Source: Notamacropus eugenii (Eukaryota; Chordata; Mammalia; Diprotodontia; Macropodidae). Taken from it: 64,000 nt of DNA. Below are positions 10,001 through 19,489 of this stretch, piece after piece (within the stretch, counting starts at the first letter, position 1; every line of letters begins with the position of its first letter). The DNA lies in NCBI RefSeq assembly GCF_028372415.1, contig NC_092875.1, forward strand, positions 338,678,623 to 338,742,622, written 5' to 3'. Below the pieces are notes generated by a model. That model had not been told where the DNA came from. It saw only the letters and a list, made by a program, of their open reading frames with translations, and did no database searches. The position numbers and the translations under genes are program-made.

Positions 10001-10241
10001 TGTTCAGTCATTTTAATCATTTTCTACTCTTCATGACCCTAGGGGAGTTTTCTTGACAAAAATGCTGGAGTAGTTTGCTATTTCCTTCTCCAATTTATTT
10101 TACAGATGAGGAAACTAAGGTAAATGAAGTTGGGTGACTTATTCAGGGTCAGAGAGAAAGTGTCTGAGCCCAGATTTGAATTCAGGAAGAGGAGTCTTCC
10201 TGACTCCAAGCCCAGTGTTCTATGCACTATAGCATCACTTT
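10001..10241 (-). mobile_element. Mar1-type SINE (antisense)
   Basis: 'ttctactcttcatgacccta', 'tgctggagtagtttgctatt', 'cttctccaatttattttaca', 'gatgaggaaactaaggtaaa' and 'tgactccaagcccagtgttc' are the Mar1 tail, core and head in antisense, all in order. Confidence 0.85.
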
Positions 10242-10284
10242 GTAATCCATTTTCCACTGTACCACACTGGATTCTATAAAACAA

Positions 10285-10490
10285 TTGAGTTGCAAAGCTA
10301 AACTGTTGTATTGGAAAGACAAACCTGGAGTCTACTCTCAGATCAGTGACTACATTCCTACATTAGCTCAAGACAAGTTACTACCCCCTCTAGTTTTCTT
10401 TATTCTGTTCTGTCAAGTGAGTATAAAAAAAGTTTCCTTATAGTTCTAGATACTATGACCTCCAAAGTCCCTCTAAAAATGTTAATGTTG
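10285..10490 (+). mobile_element. MIR-like SINE (sense), degraded
   Basis: 'agtgactacattcctacatt' then 'agctcaagacaagttactac', with the tail 'tactatgacctccaaagtcc'. Confidence 0.55.
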
Positions 10491-10519
10491 AATGCTTGCC
10501 TTGTGTGAGTTCACCATAA

Positions 10520-10893
10520 AATGGTCTCTTAGGCAAACAAAGATCAGAAGAAATGATATGAGGACACTCTCAAGGTGTTTCTGAAGAACTTTGAGGTTGA
10601 CCGTGAGATATGAGAGACACTGGCACAGGACCATCTAGCAGGGTGTGCCAACATCAAAGAAGAGGCTGTGATATGTGAGCTAGGCAGAATTGCAGTAGCT
10701 CAAAAGAAATATGAAATGAGCAAATTTAGAGACATATCTATCTTAAATATTCATAAAGACTATTTGTGCCCAACCTGTGGTAGAGCCTTTTGAACTCACG
10801 TTGGTCTGATTAGCCACAGTTGGGGAAACACCATACATTGACCTCAACATTATGATGTCATTTTGGTCCTCTTCAAGTACAAAGAACAACAAT
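10520..10893 (+). mobile_element. LINE 3' end with C-terminal zinc-finger-like remnant
   Basis: One frame reads EAVICELGRIAVAQ and later LCPTCGRAF, a stop, then THVGLISHS. This is the Cys-Cys/His finger-like C-terminus seen at the end of some non-LTR retrotransposon ORF2 proteins. It is followed by a short 3' UTR ending 'ttttggtcctcttcaagtac' and AAAGAACAACAAT. Stops interrupt it, so it is dead. The tail resembles the 3' end of the family B SINE, suggesting this LINE class mobilised that SINE. The clade is not resolved. Confidence 0.55.
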
Positions 10894-11212
10894 AATTGTT
10901 GTTGTGTTTGTCTTTCGTTCTCAAAGAAGACCATGACATCAAGATGATGACGTAGCTTGCAGTTGACTTTGTTTTGAGTGAGGGAGGGCTGTGCAAGATC
11001 ATCAGTGTCACTTTCTTCTGCAGAGCCATCTGCGTCCAGTGGCCTGATATTTATCAGGACAACTGGAGATGGCCCAGGATGTAATGAGAGACCCTTGCCA
11101 TATTAGGCTAAGGTCTTATCACATTTTCACTTTGAGTGAGATACTCCCATTCAATGAATAGGCCTCTTTAAGTAGTTACTCAAGGGATGGCCCCTTTAAA
11201 AAAATCAAACAG
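10894..11212 (-). mobile_element. Family B SINE (antisense)
   Basis: Plus-strand order 'gtctttcgttctcaaagaag', 'gagtgagggagggctgtgca', 'gacaactggagatggcccag', 'ttcaatgaataggcctcttt', 'gggatggcccctttaa', which is the reverse complement of the copy at 9302. Its tail abuts the tail of the LINE at 10520-10893. Confidence 0.75.
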
Positions 11213-11278
11213 GGAGAGGATTCCTGGGTAAAAGAGAAACAATCCCTATTTTGTATTTACATTCACTTTGTGCTAGGT

Positions 11279-11353
11279 GGGAACAGTGAGGGGAAGGGGG
11301 AAAGGAAAGGAGAGGCGGGGAGAAGAGAGAAGAGAGAGGAGAGGAGGAGAGAG
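11279..11353. repeat. GA-rich low-complexity tract
   Basis: GGGGAAAGG, GAGAGG and AGAGAG units. Purine strand is plus. Confidence 0.85.
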
Positions 11354-11554
11354 ATGAATTTTTAAAAGTTGGATGGGGCCAGATTATAGACTGTCAGAAA
11401 CATGACAGTAGCTAATTCATTCCACATCACAGGAAGAGAAGCACATCTCCATATTTGAAACTTGGAGTGACTACCCAAACTCCCTGTGGGCCTTCATGCA
11501 AATATTTGCTACCTAGAGGGCATTTAAAAGCATTGAAAGGGGGTAGAAATGGCC

Positions 11555-12330
11555 AATGGGAAGACGTATTGAAATGAAAGAAGCAAAATAATTTCCCAGA
11601 TTACCACTGACTATTAACTCAGGCCACGAGAGTCTATGGTTATTACTTTAACTATTAGTTAATTTTAGCAGTGGGGAGGCTATTAGCTGACCAGCTAGCT
11701 TCTCTGCCCAGCACATGCTAACCAATGAACTGTGATTTGGGCAATAAAAATGAGATTGTTCCTGGACAATAAAATATTTAGACTTTTAATATGTTAGGGG
11801 AAATGGACTACATTTTAAAGCGACAGTACACCATATTTTGCCTTGTTTTATTTCTTTTTCCAAGGTCAGTGTACCTAATCTTTGCTTCTGTGGGTTGACA
11901 TTACCATGATGGAAGCTATAATAAAAACAACCCCCTCAAAAGAGGAAATGAGAAGAAATAAGAATTAATGAAAGATGTTTTTTAAAAGTGATATGCAAAA
12001 TACCTTTGCTATGATTTGGTAAGCTGAGACTTGGGTTTGATTTCCAAAAAGGGAAACAGGATATGTGTAAAATCATTTCATGAAAATCAAATTGACATAC
12101 TTTATACTGTGTATGGGAACTAATGATTTAAACATAACTTTCTCCATGAGTATTGTGTGCAGCTAACATCTTAATCCATAAATGCTACCCAAATGGGTGT
12201 AAATTGCCATTTGAAAATTAATTCTCAGAATGCACACAAACAACTTAAACTTTCCATATGCATGTTAGTGAAAATATATTGGAAAAGCCCTAAAAATGAA
12301 ACATGAGTTTGCACAACTTTCTGTACCAAC
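11555..12330. promoter_or_regulatory. Candidate non-coding regulatory island
   Basis: About 775 bases without recognisable repeats and without a frame of note. It contains homeodomain/SOX-type words such as AGTTAATTTTAG, GAGATTGTTCC and GGACAATAAAATA. The texture (unique, AT-rich, motif-dense) is that of deeply conserved developmental enhancers, but conservation cannot be tested here. Confidence 0.3.
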
Positions 12331-12464
12331 ATCAATGCTATACCATTCCTTAAGTTAGGGTTTACTTCTGCCTCAAAGAAGTTTACATCTTATAAACTGA
12401 CAATTTAGTTTAGTGGAAACACTCTGGACATCATTTTTTCCTTTTTATAAAATACAATTCAACT

Positions 12465-12790
12465 TTTAGTGAACACAAAGTTTAGGCAAGTTACGGTCCA
12501 TACCTTCATAGACTTTATGGTCTAATGAAAAGACAAGATGCACATATGTAGACCTAATAGAATATGTAACATTATATGAGCAATATATAACCAAGTGCTC
12601 TGTGAGGCTGAAAGAGGACTGGTTTTGAATGATAGGGAGGTTGCTTTCATAGAACAGGCAGGATTTGGGTTGGGGTTAAAAAATAGTAGGAATTAAATAA
12701 GTAAAGAGTGCATTTCAGTCATAGAGAACAAGGTGAACAAAAGCCCAGAGGTGGGTACCCGGTCAAATTTAAGTATGGCATGAAGCTAAA
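12465..12790 (-). mobile_element. L2 LINE 3' region (antisense)
   Basis: 'ccttcatagactttatggtc', 'taatgaaaagacaagatgca' and 'gtgaacaaaagcccagaggt' are the reverse-strand L2 3' UTR order found also at 37470 and 46140. Confidence 0.55.
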
Positions 12791-13089
12791 CCCTGTCTAT
12801 CCATCCTTAACATAATCAACCCTTCAGTCTTAGATTTCTTGTCATAAAATTTACCTCAGATTAAAAAAAAAAATTAGCCACCTCCAGACTGCCTACCTAC
12901 CTAAATGCTATCCCTTGAGGCTTATTTTAAGTGGTACTTCTATATACATAAAAATATAACATATATATATTCTATATATATCCACAGTACTTTGCTTTAC
13001 TTAATTGTTGTAAAATATAACCCATTCTCTCCTCCACTCCAATATAGTAGAATGTCTAAATAGTTTATTAAGAGATTACTACAGACTGC

Positions 13090-13205
13090 ATGGTTGTAAA
13101 AAGTATTCACGTAGGAAATGGAATTTGAATAGCGCCTTGAAAGCCATGTAAGAAGCAGACAGGCTATCCAAGCAGAAGAGCAATCTAGCTTGGAGGAATA
13201 CAATA
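13090..13205 (-). mobile_element. L2 LINE fragment (antisense)
   Basis: 'aatggaatttgaatagcgcc', 'ttgaaagccatgtaagaagc' and 'agcagaagagcaatctagct' follow antisense L2 order. Confidence 0.45.
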
Positions 13206-13219
13206 AGCGAAGAAATCAA

Positions 13220-13382
13220 AATGAGGGTGTGTACTGGCCTCCAGTGACTCTGGAAAGGACAATGAGGCTGGGGACTTTACATGGTGCTGCCTCCCTTAAA
13301 TTAAATTTCCTTGCAAGTCAAGACTTTACCCTCTTTATGTCACTGGTCCCTTTTGAGAACTAAGGATGAACAACAATGATTG
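13220..13382 (+). mobile_element. Family B SINE, 5'-truncated (sense)
   Basis: 'ctggcctccagtgactctgg' then 'aatttccttgcaagtcaaga', ending 'ttttgagaactaaggatgaa' and CAACAATGA, the LINE-like tail. Confidence 0.6.
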
Positions 13383-13484
13383 GTAAGGTACCTCTTCACC
13401 CTATTTTTTCCCCATCACATCTTGGTTCTTGAGTTCTCCCTTCAGGTTTTAAACTGCCACCAGTTCTAGCTTAGCAAAGTTCAT

Positions 13485-13680
13485 AGGCTCACAGATCTAG
13501 TGCTCAGAGACCTCAGAGGACATCCAGTCCAACCCCATCTTTATAGATGAGGAACTGAGGTCCAAAGAGTATAGATGATTCCAAGTTAGTTCACCCAGGT
13601 AGAATGCTTCTAAGGCAGGATTTGCAACCAATTTCCCTGACTCGTGGGTCAATGCATTCTCTCCTGTACCAAACTCTTAA
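13485..13680 (-). mobile_element. MIR-type SINE with 'agaggacatccagtccaa' leader (antisense)
   Basis: 'ctcacagatctagtgctcag', 'aggacatccagtccaacccc' and 'tatagatgaggaactgaggt', with an eroded head. Confidence 0.6.
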
Positions 13681-14019
13681 GTACTTTGCAAGGAAAAGAC
13701 CACAAGGATTCTTAATCCTACTACTTCCCCTCTTCCCAATAAAAGTCTATAACTCAAACTTTCATTCACTTCTGCAGAACTCAATCAACTCCTCCTGAAT
13801 CTCGTAAGTTTTCCTCCAGTCAGCTTGGACCACACTCATGGGTGACAATGTAGCCACACTCCAAGTGGGAATCCCCTCACCCAGGGTTCTTTCCTGGGTT
13901 TGATTCCCAGATGCTCGGCCCATAGGATTGCTTACATGGCATTACATCATCCCTGATTTCCTGGCACATCTTTTAGCTTCAAATTTACTAGTATTCATTA
14001 TTCGCCCAAAAAAAAGAAA

Positions 14020-14450
14020 GAGGATAATTTACATTTCCTGATTCAAAGCCAGGGCCTATTCATCATGGCCTGCACATCGCTTATAAAGATGATAAATGAA
14101 TGTATAGTAACTGAACCCTAAAACAAAATAATGTGTTTTTCTTAAAGCTTCGCAGGGCTGCATTTCCGTTCTAATTAGTTTACTTTTTTTAATCAAATTC
14201 TGTTAAGCAGCAGTCCAAATGAAAGCTGATTTTGAGACTGCCAAAAGCAACCCAAAAAAGAGAAGGAGAGAAAACAAGGATATTTTTTCCCATTTAATGG
14301 TGCAAAAATATCAAGGTAATTGCATAACTTTCAGAAACAGCTAGAATATAATCATGTTCTGCTGATTGTATGATATTCAAATATAGGATGTTACAAAGGG
14401 AGCATATCATTTCGTGAGAGCTTAGTGAAATTGCCATTTCATCACTAGAA
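14020..14450. promoter_or_regulatory. Candidate non-coding regulatory island
   Basis: Repeat-free and AT-rich, with CTAATTAGTTTAC (about 14172), repeated TCAAATT and AACAAAATAATG words, and no open frame. Read as a possible conserved enhancer from texture alone. Confidence 0.3.
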
Positions 14451-14464
14451 ATTCATATTAGACA

Positions 14465-14530
14465 TGATTCCTTTTAACCTTCAGTGGCTCCCCATTGCCT
14501 ACAGAATAAAGACAGACAAGCATAGCCTAT
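14465..14530 (+). mobile_element. L2 LINE 3' piece, left part (sense)
   Basis: 'accttcagtggctccccatt' and 'gcctacagaataaagacaga' are the classic L2 3' block. It appears to continue at about 14690 after an intervening SINE. Confidence 0.65.
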
Positions 14531-14690
14531 ATTAGAACTGAAAAAGAACTCAACAATCTATTCCAATCCATTCATTTGATAGATGAGAAAAACTGAAGCC
14601 TAGATTAACTGTATGGCTTTATCAAGGACACTGCAGCAGAGTGACATTGCCAGATTCCTATCCTATGAGTTCCCGTTATATTTTTGGATG
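14531..14690 (-). mobile_element. MIR-type SINE interrupting an L2 (antisense)
   Basis: 'tagaactgaaaaagaactca', 'ttgatagatgagaaaaactg' and 'atggctttatcaaggacact' are the degraded antisense MIR core between two L2 pieces. Confidence 0.5.
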
Positions 14691-14880
14691 CCTTGGCCTG
14701 GCTTCAAAGTCTTCTGTCTTCCAGTTCCACCCTACCTTTATCATCTATTTCCCTTCTACAGTGAAGTCCTTTTAGGCCTCTCACTGTACCTCTAACATTG
14801 CCTATATTTTCCTGACTCCAACCTCACACTACTACACCTACCATGAATGCATTTATTGTTGATGATGTTATTCCGTTAGA
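14690..14880 (+). mobile_element. L2 LINE 3' piece, right part (sense)
   Basis: 'tggatgccttggcctggctt', 'ctaccatgaatgcatttatt' and similar wording continue L2 order after the SINE. Degraded. Confidence 0.4.
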
Positions 14881-15364
14881 CGTAAATACTTCTTAGATCC
14901 CACAATATGACTTTTTTTTTCCTCCACCAGGAAATTCAGGTCTCTGATTACTGGTGCCTTCTTTAGGTTTCAAACTGCTCCCAGTTCATTGGGTTTCCAA
15001 TCCTTCCACTCCCTGTAAAGAGAAATTCTTGGGATTTCATTCATATTACCACATCTATTTCTCTTTAATGATAATAGTCGTTCCCCCCCCCCCACCATAC
15101 ACTTGATATTTATAGGGAACCCACAAAGAAGCCCTAGGAAAGAACAAATGGAAGAGCTCAAGAGTTCAATTTAAAAAGATTCTTCTTCTTCCTGGTCCTC
15201 TCTCAGATACAGGATTTTGACTGTTTTCTTGATCAAAAATTTTACAGATAAGGAACTTGAGAACATTTATTATGTATTAAGGGGAAAAACCTGAAGCTTT
15301 TATGAACCTCTGTCCAAAAATACATAAAACTGTCAAAGTTATAAACCTAGACACACCCACAATT

Positions 15365-15528
15365 GGCTGTCCTCTTTTCTCCCTCTTCCTATCTCATTTC
15401 TCCCTTCTCCTCTTTTTTCCCCTTCCCTCTTACCCTCTCCCTCTCTTTTTTCTTCTTATTTTTTCCTTTCCTCTCCCTTTTCCCCTTCCTTCTCTTTACA
15501 TCTCTCTTTCACTGTCTCTCTCTCTCTG

Positions 15529-15575
<47 letters not shown>
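15365..15575. repeat. Pyrimidine tract ending in pure (TC)n
   Basis: CT-rich from about 15365, with a pure TC run at about 15537-15575. Both long open frames over it (186 and 90 codons) are low-complexity Leu/Ser/Pro/Phe readings without ATG-supported gene structure. Confidence 0.92.
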
Positions 15576-15590
<15 letters not shown>

Positions 15591-15620
15591 ACATACACAC
15601 ACACACACAAACACACACAC
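15576..15620. repeat. (AC)n microsatellite
   Basis: AC units with ATAC and AAAC interruptions, directly continuing the TC run. Confidence 0.95.
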
Positions 15621-15879
15621 TTCTGCTTATTTTAAGCACAACACTATCTATCCATATTCCACAACCCCAAGGGCCAATTTTGGTGCCACACACTACCCCT
15701 ATTACCAATGTCAGTAGAACATCTTTATTCACCATCCATAGCCCAGAGGTTAATTCACAACTATGGACATCTGTGAGCCCTCTTCAACTCTGGAATGCAG
15801 CTGCTATCCTTTTAGAGTCCATCAATAACCTACTAATAGGATTCCTTTTTTTTTCAATCTAACCTTTGCAGTATTCATT

Positions 15880-16254
15880 CTGAATTCCATGTCTCACTAT
15901 ATCACTATATCACTGAACTGCTCAAAAATCTTATTGGCTCCCAGTTCCCTATAGGATATAATTCCTTTCCCTGTCATTCAAGGCCTCTCACACCCCAACA
16001 ATCTCATTATTTGATAGGCATGGTTTCATACTATTCTTTTCTTGCATATTTTATGTTACAACTGGTTATTATTCTTCAGTATTGTTCTGGACTCTGAGGC
16101 TTTCACAAATTTGTATAGAGTGTCCCCCATGCATAGAAGAGACTCCTTCCATACCTCTGCATGCTAGAATCATCTTCCATGAAGCCTTTTCACGTCACCT
16201 GTTTCTCAGAGCCTTAAAGCTCTGATAAAAGCAATTCAGGGACTTATAGAAAAT
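15880..16254 (+). mobile_element. L2 LINE 3' UTR, left part (sense)
   Basis: 'ctgctcaaaaatcttattgg', 'ctcccagttccctataggat', 'attcaaggcctctcacaccc' and 'tcttccatgaagccttttca' are in L2 order. It breaks at about 16254 and seems to resume at about 17115, so an insertion separates the halves. Confidence 0.65.
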
Positions 16255-16448
16255 TGATACTTTGGGAAGCTAGTACAAACAAAAACTTTATTATACAGAG
16301 CAGCAAGCAGGCAAAGATAAAAATACACATGGTACACAGCAATATAAACAGACAGAAGTTTGTCCCCACAAAAGCAAGAAACTTACCCAGCTCAACAAGG
16401 AAGGAGTTACATCAGGGAAAGTGTGTACTCAAAATTAGAATTCAAATA

Positions 16449-16460
16449 GGGAAGTTTTAT
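16449..16460. repeat. Target-site duplication, left copy
   Basis: GGGAAGTTTTAT immediately before the Mar1 SINE. It matches GGGAACTTTTAT after the SINE at 11 of 12 bases. Confidence 0.75.
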
Positions 16461-16692
16461 GGGCAAGTAGGTGGTGCAGTGAATAGAGCACTGGGCCAGT
16501 AGTTCAAATACAGCTCCCACATTTACTAGTTGTGTGACCCTGGAGAAGTCACTTAATCCTGTTGGCTTCAATTCCTAATCTATAAAAATGAGGTGAAGGA
16601 AGAAATGGCAAACCACTCAAGTATCTTTGCCAAGAAAACCCCAAAAGGAGACACAAAAAGTTGGACACAACTGCAAAACAACTAAACAACAG
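16461..16692 (+). mobile_element. Mar1-type SINE (sense), flanked by target-site duplication
   Basis: Full length: head 'ggtggtgcagtgaatagagc', core 'gtcacttaatcctgttggct', then 'ggcaaaccactcaagtatct', 'ttgccaagaaaaccccaaaa' and a terminal A/C-rich end. It is inserted in the LTR-like element and bounded by 12-base direct repeats. Confidence 0.92.
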
Positions 16693-16704
16693 GGGAACTT
16701 TTAT
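16693..16704. repeat. Target-site duplication, right copy
   Basis: GGGAACTTTTAT, partner of 16449-16460 with one mismatch. Confidence 0.75.
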
Positions 16705-17114
16705 ACCCTAAAACTGACCTTGGTAGAAAACAGGTAATCAGTGTCAGATGTGGAAGGTGACATTCCTAATCAGACCAAGATGTAGTGGAGAAGTTCTTGG
16801 CATCACTTATTGATACCAGGTTCAGTTGAGACTCAGGTAGGGGAAGTTTCTTTATCTAGATGAGAAATCAAGTAAGGGCTTGAGTTGTCTATCTGAGGGA
16901 GCAAAACTGGAGTTGCCAATAGGCTCCCACAGTCAGTCAGGAGTTTTATCTATCCAGAAACTGCAAGTATTAACTACTTGACACAAAGTTAAAATCGATC
17001 GGGATAGTGGAAAAGTACAAAACCATCATTGCCTATGTGTTATGGGCCTTAGGACCACTTAGTCAAAGTGACTCCATCTTGGAATGCTAGCATTTTAACC
17101 ATAACATCAAACAA

Positions 17115-17290
17115 TACAAAAAAAAAATTATGATCACATTCTTCTACCTAAAGAATCTCTCCTTTCTTGATTTCTTGTCCTCCATTTGACCTGTTCTGTG
17201 CACTTATCACATTTTAACATACATCCCCAGCTCCTGACACCTTGCTCAGTATATAGTAGGTACATGCTAAGTGTCTGTATAATTGGAATG
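17115..17290 (+). mobile_element. L2 LINE 3' tip, right part (sense)
   Basis: 'tcctgacaccttgctcagta' and 'tatagtaggtacatgctaag' form the L2 3' tip, likely the remainder of the element cut at 16254. Confidence 0.6.
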
Positions 17291-17309
17291 TATTCAGGTG
17301 AAAGTAAAT

Positions 17310-17480
17310 CTAATTAATTCCATTCAACAAACATTAGTTTGTGCTTAAATGGAATACAAGTTAGAAACAAAGCAATTGCTGACCAGAAGACATTTAAAGC
17401 TCTGGTGGAGTGGGGATGGAAGTGGTTATAATATGCACATAAATATAAGTAGCACAAAAATAATTCAAGACAAAGAGCTC
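17310..17480 (-). mobile_element. L2 LINE 3' tip (antisense)
   Basis: 'attcaacaaacattagtttg' and the degraded 'gacatttaaagctctggtgg' are in antisense L2 order. Confidence 0.4.
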
Positions 17481-17489
17481 CTCAGGATT

Positions 17490-18685
17490 CCCCAGGAATG
17501 GTGAAATCTTCGGTGGAGCAGGTGACCCTTTTGAGATTCTGACAAGTTCTGTTAGAGAGTGGCCTACCTAGTTTGCCATACGTCAATGATATAAGTCCAA
17601 AAGATCAACTTCAAATGCCTTGGTGCTACATTTTTGAGCAAATAATATTTATTATAGGGTTCTTTGCAGAACTAAAGTCAATGAGGATGATTGCAACATT
17701 ACCTTTGCCAGGAGATGGATAATGGGAAGTCCCTTCCATGCAATGGCCTTCAGTCTTGTTAGTCTACTCTACACATGCTCTGACTTGACCAGAAGTTTTC
17801 CCAAAAGTTCTTTTCCCAGGAGGCAGCAACCTGGGGTAGGATGAGTAGCAGGAAATGGGATAAGTTAGCCTTGAAAAGAAAAGGTTTGAAGAAGTGAGGA
17901 GACAACACGAGAGCTGCCCTAAAAAAATTTGAAGGGTTAGTATTTTTTTTATAGCAACCGATACTCATCACATGAAATAGTTTGAGACTTTGTGTGGTTG
18001 ATGTGTATGTGAGGGGTTCCCCCTCAAAAAAATGACCAAAGGGGAAAGCTGCAGTGCTTTAACGACTTGAAACCAAGAAAACTTTACAGACAAATAACCC
18101 TATACTTACAACAAGGAGCATGACAACTAGACTTCACTGTTTCTATGCCTAACTCCCTTTTTCTAGCTTGGAAGGGAGAGTGTCTGTAATAGATGCTAGA
18201 GCACAATAATCCTAAAATATTTGAAAAAAAGAAAAAGAGAAATGAAGGGAAGGGAAGAGAATTAGAAAGGTAACACCCCACAGATAAATGAATATTATGT
18301 CATTCTAATGAAGGCCAACTGCTCTGCATGCATCACATGCAGAGCAAACTATGGATCTCCCCCCTCCCACCACTAGGTCTTTGGCTGGCAACACAAGATC
18401 TGCACTATGCTGCCTGCTCCCACCTAGGGAGTGCAAGAGGGCAGAAAAAGCAACAATGGATAAAAGTGACAGAATGGTAGATTTAATCTTTAATAAGCAT
18501 GTTTTGAAGCCAGTTTTTATCATCTAGTAGAAGTCCTTGTGAGTGACTAATTGTTTATATCTATCTTAGAAAGGCTCCTACTCATCTATTAATTGAATAA
18601 GATGACCTCCAAATTTCTTCCCAATTCTGAGAATTTGTTCATGATGCTCAGTTTCTATTTCCCCATCTCATCTCCCTCCCGCCCA
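17490..18685. other. No gene seen; mostly unassigned
   Basis: No supported exon. Frames of 65-72 codons on the minus strand show no domain. An inverted repeat TCTGCATGCATCACATGCAGA lies near 18332-18352 (arms CTGCATG/CATGCAG). Confidence 0.35.
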
Positions 18686-18689
18686 AAGG

Positions 18690-18985
18690 TTAGCATCATA
18701 GAAACCTATAGCTGGAGGCAACTGCCTATTCAGAGAAAGAGTCCTTTCTGGCAATTGATCTAGAATAACTCTGGTGACACAAAGTTCACTGCTACACAAG
18801 AAATCTAAGACATCTCATTCCATTGTGGGGCAACTCTTTGATGAGAAAGGTAATTTTTAATGTTAGACTGCGACTCCTATCCATTGGTCCTGGTTCTGAC
18901 CCCTTTCTGGCACTATACACCACAAATCTAATGTTTCTTTATTATCACCTCTTTTCAAAGATGAAAAGACAGAAATAAAGTACTC
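18690..18985 (-). mobile_element. CR1/L3-like LINE 3' region (antisense)
   Basis: 'catcatagaaacctatagct', 'atctcattccattgtggggc' and 'cctatccattggtcctggtt' then 'ctgacccctttctggcacta' are in the antisense order of CR1/L3 3' UTR found also at 25750 and 53210. Confidence 0.55.
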
Positions 18986-19024
18986 CCTTAAGTCTTTTTT
19001 TTCCAAAATAAAGATTCCCTAACT

Positions 19025-19150
19025 TCTCTAGGAGGTAGAAGAGTTGGCTTTGAGTCTTATTGCTATGCTTATCAGTTGTGTGGATTTGGGTAAGTCACTT
19101 CTAAACCCAGCTTTTCAGTTTTTCCATCCATAAAATAAGATGAACATTCA
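19025..19150 (+). mobile_element. MIR-like SINE, left part (sense)
   Basis: 'agttgtgtggatttgggtaa', 'gtcacttctaaacccagctt' and 'catccataaaataagatgaa'. The tail of this MIR seems to lie at 19473-19520 after later insertions. Confidence 0.6.
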
Positions 19151-19156
19151 TAAAAT

Positions 19157-19250
19157 GTTCTATGGGCAGTAGACCACTTAGGTGAAGTGATTCTATCTTG
19201 GAGTACTATCATTTTAACTATCAATTAGTTACATTTAGCTATACACTTAT
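19157..19250 (-). mobile_element. Fragment related to the LTR-like element at 16255-17106
   Basis: 'ctatgggcagtagaccactt' then 'aagtgattctatcttggagt' and ATCATTTTAACTATCAA align with the right end of the LTR-like element (17038-17106). Confidence 0.5.
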
Positions 19251-19255
19251 ATATG

Positions 19256-19480
19256 GTCTAGATCAGTGGTATCAAACTCAAGTAGAAATGCGGGACCACT
19301 AACCCATACATAAGGATCCCTGTAGGCCACAGATTGGCTTAGAAGACCATATGTTAAAATCATCTATGTTTTATTGTGTTTTTATTTATTTTGTTAAATA
19401 TTTCCCAATTATGCTTTGGTTCTGGGAACAGTGGGGAGTGTTGACCTGCAGGCCCCATGTTTAACGCTTCCAGACTAGAT
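19256..19480. mobile_element. hAT-like non-autonomous DNA transposon with 8-bp target duplication
   Basis: The element (19264 to about 19472) begins CAGTGGTATCAAACTC and ends ATGTTTAACGCTTCCA, degraded inverted ends of the CAGNGGTGTCAAACTC hAT class. Flanks GTCTAGAT (19256-19263) and GACTAGAT (19473-19480) match at 7 of 8 bases, the hAT duplication length. Removing it rejoins a MIR tail (GTCTAGAT plus CATCTCTAAGATCCC). A related copy lies at 43542-43739. Confidence 0.75.
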
Positions 19481-19489
19481 CATCTCTAA

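Larger units (their letters stand above)
16255..17106 (-). mobile_element. LTR-like element inserted in L2 (antisense, solo)
   Basis: The block starts TGATAC and ends ATAACA (TG...CA) and splits an L2. Minus-strand AATAAA lies near 16280, close to the element's 3' end, as expected for an LTR poly(A) signal. Its 'agtgactccatcttggaatg' end is echoed at 19157-19250. Without the nested SINE it would be about 610 bases. No target-site duplication was evident and no coding region accompanies it, so LTR identity is inference. Confidence 0.4.

Noticed and set aside
15302-15862. 186-codon plus-strand frame
   Set aside because: Runs through a CT/TC/AC low-complexity tract; the peptide is Leu/Ser/Pro/Phe repeats followed by His-Thr repeats.
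16255-17106. Endogenous retrovirus provirus
   Set aside because: Only an LTR-like block is present; no gag, pol or env coding remnant was seen next to it.
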